Shown here: positions 1 through 5,840 of the stretch, in pieces
How positions within the stretch are numbered: the first letter of the stretch is position 1
Layout of the letters: every line of letters begins with the position of its first letter
Source of the DNA: Vulcanimicrobiota bacterium
Lineage (GTDB): Bacteria > Vulcanimicrobiota > Vulcanimicrobiia > Vulcanimicrobiales > Vulcanimicrobiaceae
Length of the DNA stretch: 10,034 bases
Assembly: GCA_014304965.1 (NCBI GenBank)
Contig: JACRTZ010000194.1
Span: 1 to 10,034, forward strand
Direction of reading: 5' to 3'
Translations under genes and position numbers: made by a program
Notes under the pieces: generated by a model
The model's input: only the letters and a program-made list of their open reading frames with translations
Database searches by the model: none
What the model was told of the DNA's origin: nothing

Positions 1-1135
1 TGACGATGCGCTGGATCTGCTGCGTGCCTTCGTAGATCTGCGTGATCTTCGCGTCGCGCATCATCCGTTCGACCGGATATTCGGTCGAGTATCCGAAGCC
101 GCCGAGGATTTGCACCGCGTCGGTCGTCACGCGCATTGCCGTGTCGCCCGCCTTGAGTTTGCAGAGCGCCGCCCAGAGCGTAAGATCGGGTGACGACTCG
201 TCGCATTTGCGCGCGGCCTCGTACAGCAAGAGGCGCGAGGATTCGACTTCTACCTTCATGTCGGCGAGCATGAATTGCAGGCCTTGCTGCTGGCCGATCG
301 GCTTGCCGAACGCGATGCGCTCCTGCGCATACGTCGTTGCATAGTCGAGCGCGCCTTGCGCGATGCCAAGGGCTTGCGCGGCGATGCCCGGGCGCGACTT
401 GTCGAGCACTTTCATCGCCGTCTTGAAACCGGTGCCTTCTTCGCCGAGCATGTTGGCCGCCGGCACTTCGCAGTTGTCGAAGATCAATTCGACCGTCGGC
501 GAGCCGCGGATGCCCATCTTTTTCTCGACTTTGCCGACCTTGAAGCCCGGGAAGTTTTTCTCGACGACGAACGCGCTGATGCCGTTCGGACCTTTGGTCG
601 GGTCCGTCACGGCGAACACGGTGACGACGTCCGCGACGCTGCCCTGCGTGATCCAAATCTTGGTGCCGTTGAGAATCCAGCCGTCGCCGCGTTTCTCGGC
701 GCGCGTGCGCATCGAGCCGGCGGCGTCGGAACCGCTGCCGGCTTCGGTGAGCGCGTAGGCTGCGGTCCATTCCCCCGACGCGAGTTTCGGGATGAAGCGC
801 GACTTCTGTTCGTCGGTGCCGGCGATGATGATCGGCAGGGCGCCGAGTTCTTGCACGGCGATAATCAGCGAACTCGAAGCGCACGCTTTGGCGACTTCCT
901 CGACGACTTTGACGTAGGTCAGGAACGAGCCGCCCAAGCCGCCGAATTCGGCGGGGAACGGAATGCCGAGCAGATCGTTCTCGGCAAACAGTTTTTGAAT
1001 ATCCCACGGGAACTCGCCCGTTTCGTCGATCTCGGCCGCGCGCGGCGCGACCTTTGCGGCGACGAGGTCGCGGACGACCTCGAGGATCATGGCCTCCTCG
1101 TCGTTCGAGGCCTGGACCGGTGCGCTGACAGCCAT
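1..1135 (-). CDS. Acyl-CoA dehydrogenase, short/branched-chain type (C-terminus cut by window edge)
   Basis: This FAD enzyme family oxidises acyl-CoA to trans-2-enoyl-CoA and passes electrons to ETF; it is cytoplasmic. From the ATG at 1135 about 378 residues can be read without a stop, nearly the full family length of roughly 380. Visible are the N-terminal helical domain (about 10-120), the first family signature ALTEAGSGSD (128-137), the middle beta domain (about 125-220), the substrate-domain stretch around QERIAFGKPI (271-280), and the second signature starting QILGGFGY (342-349). The putative catalytic base is Glu369 in IYEGTQQI. A Glu here fits the SCAD/MCAD/short-branched group and argues against isovaleryl- or long-chain-type enzymes, whose base lies on another helix. 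Exact substrate is unknown; butyryl-CoA or 2-methylacyl-CoA are the likeliest. It is divergent from scoAB, which suggests a shared degradation pathway. No strong Shine-Dalgarno precedes the ATG. The stop codon lies outside the window. Confidence 0.95.
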   Translation of the reverse strand, partial: MAVSAPVQASNDEEAMILEVVRDLVAAKVAPRAAEIDETGEFPWDIQKLFAENDLLGIPFPAEFGGLGGSFLTYVKVVEEVAKACASSSLIIAVQELGALPIIIAGTDEQKSRFIPKLASGEWTAAYALTEAGSGSDAAGSMRTRAEKRGDGWILNGTKIWITQGSVADVVTVFAVTDPTKGPNGISAFVVEKNFPGFKVGKVEKKMGIRGSPTVELIFDNCEVPAANMLGEEGTGFKTAMKVLDKSRPGIAAQALGIAQGALDYATTYAQERIAFGKPIGQQQGLQFMLADMKVEVESSRLLLYEAARKCDESSPDLTLWAALCKLKAGDTAMRVTTDAVQILGGFGYSTEYPVERMMRDAKITQIYEGTQQIQRIV

Positions 1136-1212
1136 GTCTTGAAGGTTCGCGCGCCCGGCGAGCCCTCCCGCGCGCCGAGGGCGTACGTCAGGTTGCCAAT
1201 AATAGGCCCAGC
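1136..1212. promoter_or_regulatory. Divergent intergenic region between the acyl-CoA dehydrogenase gene and scoA
   Basis: These 77 bases must hold the 5' signals of both divergent genes unless promoters lie inside the coding regions. Most of it is very GC-rich. The only AT-rich spot is AATAATA at 1198-1204. Read on the minus strand it gives TATTAT, a good -10 match for the dehydrogenase gene with a leader of roughly 55-60 bases. On the plus strand it lies 8-14 bases before the scoA ATG, which would imply an almost leaderless scoA message. No convincing -35 box was found for either direction, so both are inferences. Confidence 0.35.
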
Positions 1213-1968
1213 ATGGACAAAGTCGTGGCGAGCGCGGCCGAGGCGGTTGCCGACATTCCGAACGGCGCGTCGCTTGCCGTCGGGGGGTTCGGCCTCAACG
1301 GCATCCCGCAGAATTTGATCGAGGCCTTGCTCGCGCAAGGCGCGACCGGCTTAGTCACGGTGTCGAACAACTGCGGCGTGGACGACTGGGGCTTGGGCGT
1401 ATTGCTGTATGCCAAGCGCATCGCGCGCACGACCGGTTCCTATGTCGGCGAGAACAAAGAATTCGAACGCCAATATCTCGGCGGCGAACTTGAGCTGGAA
1501 CTCGTTCCGCAGGGGACGCTCGCCGAACGCTTGCGCGCCGGCGGCTGCGGTATCCCCGCGTTCTTTACGCCGGCAGGCGTGGGCACGCAAGTCGCCGAGG
1601 GCGGCCTGCCCTGGCGCTACGGCCCGGGCGGCGTGGTCGCGAAAGCATCGCCGAAAAAGGAAACGCGCGAATTTAACGGCCGCCGCTACGTGCTCGAAGA
1701 AGGCATCGTCACCGACTACGCGCTCGTGCGCGCGAGCGTCGGCGACCGTCACGGCAACTTGATCTTTCACAAGGCGACACGCAACTTCAATCCGCTGTGC
1801 GCGATGGCGGGTCGGATCACGATCGCCGAGGTCGAGGAATTGGTCGAACCCGGAGCGATCGATCCCGAAAACGTGCACACGCCGGGCGTCTTCGTGCAGC
1901 GCGTCGTGATGGTTGGAAAAACCGGCAAGCGGATCGAACGCGCGACGACCCGTAAGCGAGGAGCGTAG
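1213..1968 (+). CDS. scoA: Succinyl-CoA:3-ketoacid CoA-transferase subunit A
   Basis: Alpha subunit (251 residues) of the heteromeric family I CoA-transferase that moves CoA from succinyl-CoA to a 3-oxoacid such as acetoacetate. The CoA-transferase family 1 signature is seen at residues 17-32, with NGASLAVGGF followed by GLNGIP. Further family-typical blocks are NNCGVDD, SYVGENKEFE, LVPQGTLAERLRAGG, a PAFFTPAGVGT stretch, and HTPGVFVQRVV near the C-terminus. From memory, these blocks resemble bacterial ScoA/LpsI more than PcaI or AtoD. The ATG at 1213 gives the normal N-terminus; only a weak AGG lies before it. The subunit B gene starts four bases after this stop, so the two are cotranscribed. 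The C-terminal tail after VVMVGK is Arg/Lys-rich and probably disordered. Confidence 0.95.
   Translation: MDKVVASAAEAVADIPNGASLAVGGFGLNGIPQNLIEALLAQGATGLVTVSNNCGVDDWGLGVLLYAKRIARTTGSYVGENKEFERQYLGGELELELVPQGTLAERLRAGGCGIPAFFTPAGVGTQVAEGGLPWRYGPGGVVAKASPKKETREFNGRRYVLEEGIVTDYALVRASVGDRHGNLIFHKATRNFNPLCAMAGRITIAEVEELVEPGAIDPENVHTPGVFVQRVVMVGKTGKRIERATTRKRGA
1958..1963 (+). promoter_or_regulatory. Ribosome binding site of scoB
   Basis: GAGGAG lies inside the last codons of scoA, nine bases before the ATG at 1973. It decides the scoB start: an in-frame ATG at 1913 would add 20 residues that overlap scoA, are not typical of the family, and have no comparable site. Confidence 0.75.
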
Positions 1969-1972
1969 CGCC

Positions 1973-2602
1973 ATGCCTTGGACGAGAGAACAGCTCGCGG
2001 CGCGCGTCGCGCAAGAACTGAGCGACGGCCAGTACGTCAACCTCGGCATCGGGCTGCCGACGCTCGTGCCGAACTACGTCCCGCCGGGCATCACCGTCGT
2101 GCTGCAAAGTGAAAACGGCATCCTCGGCATGGGACCGTATCCGTACGAGGGTGAGGAAGACCCCGACTTGATCAACGCCGGCAAAGAAACGGTCACGCTA
2201 AATCCCGGCGCGTCGTTCTTCGACTCGGCAACGTCGTTCGGCATGATTCGCGGCGGTCACATCGACGTCGCGGTGCTCGGCGCGATGCAGGTTTTTGCGA
2301 CCGGCGACCTCGCGAACTGGATGATTCCGGGCAAACTCGTCAAGGGCATGGGCGGTGCGATGGACCTCGTCCACGGCGCAAAACGCGTGATCGTTATGAT
2401 GGAGCACGTCGCCAAAGACGGCACCCACAAAATCCTCGAAAAATGTTCGCTGCCGTTAACCGGTCAGGGCGTCGTGGACCGGATCATCACTGACATGGCG
2501 GTGCTCGACGTGACGGTGCGCGGACCCGTGCTCATCGAATGTGCGCCCGGCGTGACGCCGGACGAAATCCGCAAAGCCACCGGCGCCAAGGTTACGGACT
2601 GA
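1973..2602 (+). CDS. scoB: Succinyl-CoA:3-ketoacid CoA-transferase subunit B
   Basis: Beta subunit (209 residues), which carries the catalytic glutamate that forms the glutamyl-CoA thioester intermediate. The family 1 signature LQSENGILG is at residues 44-52 and the catalytic residue is Glu47. Other strongly conserved blocks are VNLGIGLPTLV, PYEGEEDPDLINAGKETVT, GASFFDSA, MIRGGHIDVAVLGAMQV, and GDLANWMIPGKLVKGMGGAM, all typical of ScoB. The C-terminal APGVTPDEI is also usual. The start is the ATG four bases after the scoA stop, with GAGGAG upstream; length is normal for the family. With scoA it forms a complete enzyme. It can feed acetoacetate from leucine or ketone-body breakdown into acetoacetyl-CoA. 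It ends convergent to the nucleotidyltransferase-like gene, with only 58 bases between the stop codons. Confidence 0.95.
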   Translation: MPWTREQLAARVAQELSDGQYVNLGIGLPTLVPNYVPPGITVVLQSENGILGMGPYPYEGEEDPDLINAGKETVTLNPGASFFDSATSFGMIRGGHIDVAVLGAMQVFATGDLANWMIPGKLVKGMGGAMDLVHGAKRVIVMMEHVAKDGTHKILEKCSLPLTGQGVVDRIITDMAVLDVTVRGPVLIECAPGVTPDEIRKATGAKVTD

Positions 2603-2660
2603 CGCCAGAGGGGATCTAGCGCGGTTGGTCGGCCCTCGTTAGAATTGCTTGAATCGCCCC

Positions 2661-3194
2661 TTACGTCGAGCGGCCGAGCCGCTCGATAAAGTGGGTGCAG
2701 CGCTGCGCCATCCCTTCTCTCCGGCTCCAGTCAACGATAGTGTTGCGATCGATCTCCCCACTCAGCGCGACATCGACGGCCGTCGTCAGAGAGCTGAGGT
2801 CGTTCCAGAAGTAATACGCGCATAATCGATCTCGCACGCAATCGGTGCGATTGAGAACGTTGAGGTGTAGATTGCTCTTCGTAAGCGTGTTGTATTTCTC
2901 GACGAGGTCTGACCCGATCGAAAGCGGGCCGGGCGGAAAATCCAAGGTGAACCGGTTTCGCGCGTGGCGATAGATGCCGCCAAATTCTTTGTAGCCAAGT
3001 ACGGCCAGCGTTGCGGCCGCTCTCGCGTCGCCGCCGAACGTGATGACAAAATCGGCGTCGCGAGATTGATAGCGATGCGGAGCATAGATCGTTGCTGCGC
3101 CACCGCCTGTGAGAACGGCGGTCGTGCCACTTGCGGTCAGCGCCGTGCAAACCTCAAAGCAAACGTCTTGCAGAGAAGATGTTTCGTCGATCAA
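2661..3194 (-). CDS. Nucleotidyltransferase-like protein (AbiEii/DUF6036-like), partner of a winged-helix regulator
   Basis: 177 residues, no signal peptide, probably cytosolic. The N-terminal half looks like a minimal polymerase-beta-type nucleotidyltransferase. It has the glycine motif LTGGGAA at 28-34, followed by SRDADFVI at 44-51 with putative metal ligands Asp46 and Asp48, and Asp85 in TLDFPPGP as a possible third carboxylate. The C-terminal half (about 117-172) is helical, with CVRDRLCAYYFWND followed by a WSRREGM stretch; I recall similar blocks in conserved hypothetical proteins. The start is TTG at 3194, overlapping the TGA of the upstream regulator gene (TTGA), so translation is probably coupled; no nearby ATG is in frame. 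Known relatives include toxins (AbiEii), antitoxins (MNT) and proteins of unknown role. No toxin activity can be claimed from sequence. Codon use is more mixed and GC visibly lower than in flanking genes, consistent with horizontal acquisition. Confidence 0.7.
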   Translation of the reverse strand: MIDETSSLQDVCFEVCTALTASGTTAVLTGGGAATIYAPHRYQSRDADFVITFGGDARAAATLAVLGYKEFGGIYRHARNRFTLDFPPGPLSIGSDLVEKYNTLTKSNLHLNVLNRTDCVRDRLCAYYFWNDLSSLTTAVDVALSGEIDRNTIVDWSRREGMAQRCTHFIERLGRST

Positions 3195-3523
3195 AGCTCT
3201 TTGCCGGCGCGCCGCGGCCGTTTTCTCAGCCCTTCGATCTTATTTGTGACCTTTGGAAGGCTCGGCTGCAATCGGCGAAGATATGCTTGGAGCTCCGAGC
3301 GCGCGTAGTAACGAGGGCTGAGTTCGACCTCTCGTTGGCGGCCGACCACGCGCGTGGCTACAACCCCTTCGCGTTCCAGGTTACCGACGATACGTTGGAC
3401 GCTGGCGAGCGGCGCCTCAACGACACGCGCAAGTTCGCGCGCATAGGTGCGTTCGAGAGTGCCGATTGCGACGAGAATTCGGGTGCGGGTCGGAGACCCA
3501 AAAATTCGGGGTGCGCTCTGCAT
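3191..3523 (-). CDS. Winged helix-turn-helix (ArsR/MarR-like) transcriptional regulator
   Basis: 110 residues. Residues about 9-72 form a wHTH: helix 1 in TRTRILVAIG, helix 2 in YARELARVV, recognition helix in LASVQRIVGNLEREG, then the beta wing VVATRVVGRQREVELS. The tail (74-110) is basic, ending in KRPRRAGKEL, and may contact DNA or the partner protein. No metal-binding cysteine pair typical of ArsR metal sensors is present. It is the first gene of a two-gene operon, overlapping the nucleotidyltransferase-like gene by four bases. Small wHTH proteins of this kind are often found beside nucleotidyltransferases. By analogy with toxin-antitoxin and AbiE loci it likely represses its own promoter, just upstream at 3533-3572. 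The ATG at 3523 is the first plausible start in frame. No Shine-Dalgarno is seen; the message may have a very short leader. Confidence 0.8.
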   Translation of the reverse strand: MQSAPRIFGSPTRTRILVAIGTLERTYARELARVVEAPLASVQRIVGNLEREGVVATRVVGRQREVELSPRYYARSELQAYLRRLQPSLPKVTNKIEGLRKRPRRAGKEL

Positions 3524-3532
3524 GCACGAAGG

Positions 3533-3572
3533 ATAACATAAATATGATCATATGACCACATTTGTATGATCG
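3533..3572 (-). promoter_or_regulatory. AT-rich promoter/operator of the winged-helix/nucleotidyltransferase operon
   Basis: This stretch between the permease stop codon and the regulator ATG is sharply AT-rich in a GC-rich setting. Reading the minus strand, a -10-like TATGTT lies at 3540-3535, eleven bases before the regulator ATG, and CATATT at 3546-3541 is an alternative. No good -35 match was seen, which would fit an activated or extended -10 promoter. The repeats at 3542-3572 overlap or adjoin both candidate boxes, as expected for an autorepressor site. That the neighbouring wHTH protein binds here is inference. Confidence 0.5.
3542..3572. repeat. Perfect 12-bp palindrome within three TATGAYCR direct repeats (candidate operator)
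   Basis: ATATGATCATAT at 3542-3553 is a perfect palindrome. Read on the plus strand, TATGATCA (3543-3550), TATGACCA (3551-3558) and TATGATCG (3565-3572) form three near-identical direct repeats. The outer two are 22 bases apart, about two helical turns, so they would lie on one face of the DNA. The arrangement suggests binding of one or more wHTH dimers. Confidence 0.55.
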
Positions 3573-3573
3573 A

Positions 3574-5130
3574 TCAGGTCGAGCGTTCGAGAAGGGCGAG
3601 GCCCGCGCCGCGGCCCGAAATCACGTGGGTCGCAGCCTCGAGCATGCCCGCACCCTGCAGCGCGAGCAACACGAAGGCGCCCAGCGCCGCGAGCGTAATG
3701 TCGCGGCTCCAGAACGCTAAGACGAAGAAGAGCAGCGCCGGCGGCGTGAGATACAGCAGCGTGACGAACAAGCGCAGCGAAGCGAGCGGTCCGCGCCGAT
3801 CCACGCGGCTCGGGAAGAGCGCGTAGAGCACCAAGCCGAACGCGTGCAGCGCCCACCACAACACGAGTGCGGCCGGCAATCCAAAGAGTGCCAACTGCGG
3901 CACGCCGAGCGCAAACGCACTCCACAGCGGCAAGCCGAACAGTGCGACTGCCCCCGGCCACGAGCGGGCGACCGTCCACACGAATAGCCGCGCGCGCAAG
4001 CCGTCGGTGCCGAGCCACCAGAGCGGCTTGCCCAGTTCCTCGATCAAACCGTTCGCGACCGCCGCCGGCACGAACAAAATGAACATCAAGGCGAGCATGC
4101 CGACGATCGACATGGCGACGACGTTCTCGCCCCCCGCGACGAAGGTGGTCAGGCCGCCGATCAGGCTCCAAAACGCAAATCCGATCAGGATTCCGCGCAC
4201 CGCGCGCCGCCGGCGGAGCACGAGCCAGTCTTTCCAGAGCAGCGTCCAAGCGCCGGCGGGGATGCGGGTGCCGTCGTAGTGCTGCCGGCGGACGAACGCG
4301 GGCAAGCGCGCGGCGATCGCGTTACGCAAACCGCCGGGCGATATGAGCAATGAGGCCGCGTACAGGTCCGGCAATGCGCCACGCCCGAGCGCGACCCCGG
4401 CAGCAAGGAGCAGCACGGTCAGCGCGACGAGCCCGAACAGGACCGCGCCGTTTCCGCCGAGCGCCGCGAAGACGAACCTCCCGAAATCGAGACGCAGCAA
4501 GACCTTCGCGAGCGGTGCGACGCTTTCCGGACCGAGCAGCACGACCGCGGTGACGAGTGCGTACGTCGCCCCGAGCGCAACCGACGTCCATGCCAGAATT
4601 CGCAGCGGCACGCCGAATCGTCCGCGACCTGCGAGAAATGCCGGCATGCCCGCTGCCGTCACGAGCATGACCGCAAGAAAACCCGCGAATAGCGCGCGCC
4701 CGAGCGTTCCCGAACCGACGTTGCGCGGCGCGAACACGAGCGCGTAAAACGCAAGTTGCGCGAGCCACATCGGCGTCCGGGCGAGCATCTGCCGCAGCTG
4801 CAGCCAGAGCACGACCGTTCGCGAGCCGAGCGCCGAATTTGCGACGACGAGGGCTTCGGCAGGGGAACGGAAGGCGGCGATCCTTCCGCTCGCATGGGTC
4901 GCAACCGTTAATCCGATCATCACGAGATAGAGCGCGCCGAAGAGTCCCGCGGCTTCGCTCCCGATGCTCGATGCGATTCCGGCGCCCGCCGGCGCCGTTG
5001 CGCGCCGAAACGTGAACAGGCCGAGCATAGCAACGTACGGCAGCCAAATCGCAAGGCGGCCCGGCGACCGAACGAGCGCGAAAAATTGATTGCGAAAGTG
5101 CCGCCCTTCGAGATAGAGGAGCGCGTTCAC
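3574..5130 (-). CDS. ABC-2-type multi-spanning permease (putative ABC exporter)
   Basis: 518 residues, strongly hydrophobic, with roughly ten to twelve predicted membrane segments. Clear ones lie near residues 26-43, 61-79, 146-167, 180-200, 219-249, 312-332, 336-360, 392-438, 449-475 and 478-500. Hydrophilic loops include the basic WKDWLVLRRRRAVRG (299-313) and a conserved-looking EELGKPLWWLGTDG (364-377). Both are reminiscent of large bacterial ABC-2 permeases described as putative ABC exporters. The start is GTG at 5130 within a GTGA overlap with the stop of the ATPase gene, so the two are almost surely partners in one transporter, with the ATPase docking on cytoplasmic loops. Its length would allow one chain to hold two six-helix halves, but internal duplication was not tested. 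Substrate is unknown. It is the last gene of the three-gene operon and ends only 50 bases before the regulator gene. Confidence 0.85.
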   Translation of the reverse strand: MNALLYLEGRHFRNQFFALVRSPGRLAIWLPYVAMLGLFTFRRATAPAGAGIASSIGSEAAGLFGALYLVMIGLTVATHASGRIAAFRSPAEALVVANSALGSRTVVLWLQLRQMLARTPMWLAQLAFYALVFAPRNVGSGTLGRALFAGFLAVMLVTAAGMPAFLAGRGRFGVPLRILAWTSVALGATYALVTAVVLLGPESVAPLAKVLLRLDFGRFVFAALGGNGAVLFGLVALTVLLLAAGVALGRGALPDLYAASLLISPGGLRNAIAARLPAFVRRQHYDGTRIPAGAWTLLWKDWLVLRRRRAVRGILIGFAFWSLIGGLTTFVAGGENVVAMSIVGMLALMFILFVPAAVANGLIEELGKPLWWLGTDGLRARLFVWTVARSWPGAVALFGLPLWSAFALGVPQLALFGLPAALVLWWALHAFGLVLYALFPSRVDRRGPLASLRLFVTLLYLTPPALLFFVLAFWSRDITLAALGAFVLLALQGAGMLEAATHVISGRGAGLALLERST

Positions 5131-5840
5131 GCCGTCAGTTCGAGGAATACGTCCTCAAGCGTACGTCCGGCCGTCGCACGCTCGCGGAACTCGGCGAGCG
5201 GGCCGCTCGCCAGCATGCGGCCGGACTTGAGAATCAGCAGGCGGTCGCACAACGCGTCGGCGGATTCGATCAGGTGCGTGCTCATCGCGATGGCCGTGCC
5301 CGCGTCGCGCAGCGTCCCGATGAGGTCGCGCAACTCTCGCTGGCCTTTGGGATCGAGGCCGATCATCGGCTCGTCGAGCAGCAACACGGGCGCGCCCGCC
5401 AAGATCGTCGCCGCCACGAGCGTCTTTTGGCGCATACCCTTAGAAAGCGTTTGTCCGAGCGCGTCGCGCACGCTCTCGAGATCGAGGCGCGCCAGCAAAT
5501 CGTCGGCTCGCGCTTCCCACCCGGAGATGCGGGCCGCGCGCGCCGCAAAGGCCAGATGTTCCCACACGGTGAGCATCGGATAGACTTCAGGCGTTTCCGG
5601 AATCAGCGAAATCGTGCGTCCGCGGTCGGGTCCGAGCGGCGCGCCCGCGAACCGCAGCGTGCCGCCGTCGGGCCGCAGAAGCCCGCACAGACACAAGAAC
5701 GTCGTCGTCTTGCCCGCGCCGTTCGGACCGAGCAATCCGAGCACTTCGCCCGGCTGCAATTCAAACGAGACCGCGTCAACCGCGGTCTTTCGTCCGAAGC
5801 GTTTCGTCAAGCCCTCGACAACGAGCGCGCCCGTGCTCAC
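5127..5840 (-). CDS. ABC transporter ATP-binding protein (ABC-2 exporter type)
   Basis: 237 residues forming a single nucleotide-binding domain that powers the permease encoded next. Motifs in order: Walker A GPNGAGKTT (38-46); the Q-loop region SLIPETPEVYP (78-88) with Glu82 where classical members have Gln, as is common in ABC-2 ATPases; signature LSKGMRQK (132-139) in place of LSGGQ; Walker B LLLDEP (153-158) with catalytic Glu157; D-loop GLDP; and switch His189 in STH. The short C-terminal tail ending in TLEDVFLELTA is typical of CcmA/DrrA/NatA-like ATPases, which serve drug, sodium or lipid-type exporters. The start is GTG at 5840, overlapping the stop of the upstream exporter gene (GTGA), with AGGA about ten bases before it. 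The lack of membrane segments means it needs a separate permease. Confidence 0.95.
   Translation of the reverse strand: MSTGALVVEGLTKRFGRKTAVDAVSFELQPGEVLGLLGPNGAGKTTTFLCLCGLLRPDGGTLRFAGAPLGPDRGRTISLIPETPEVYPMLTVWEHLAFAARAARISGWEARADDLLARLDLESVRDALGQTLSKGMRQKTLVAATILAGAPVLLLDEPMIGLDPKGQRELRDLIGTLRDAGTAIAMSTHLIESADALCDRLLILKSGRMLASGPLAEFRERATAGRTLEDVFLELTA

Noticed and set aside
275..1318. Long open frame (347 codons) on the plus strand opposite the acyl-CoA dehydrogenase
   Set aside because: It is the antisense shadow of a high-GC gene: Arg/Ala/Asp-rich, no recognisable domain, and it overlaps the well-supported dehydrogenase and the scoA start.
1913..1972. Upstream in-frame ATG for scoB giving a 229-residue protein
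   Set aside because: It overlaps scoA and adds an atypical N-terminus; the ATG at 1973 has GAGGAG at proper spacing and gives the family length.
2608..2637. GAGGG/CCCTC inverted repeat between scoB and the nucleotidyltransferase-like gene
   Set aside because: A five-base stem with a 20-base loop and no T-run; expected by chance in GC-rich DNA.
3131..3541. Plus-strand frame opposite the winged-helix gene
   Set aside because: No domain or ribosome site is visible, and it lies fully antisense to a convincing wHTH gene.
3548..5047. Arg/Ala-rich frames inside the permease gene, such as 3548-4249 and 4322-5047 on the minus strand
   Set aside because: They overlap a coherent 518-residue membrane protein in another frame and have no hydrophobic pattern or motif of their own.
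5127..5840. Altered Q-loop (Glu82) and signature (LSKGM) in the ABC-2 ATPase as a sign of inactivity
   Set aside because: Both variants are common in working ABC-2-type ATPases, and Walker A, Walker B and the switch His are intact.
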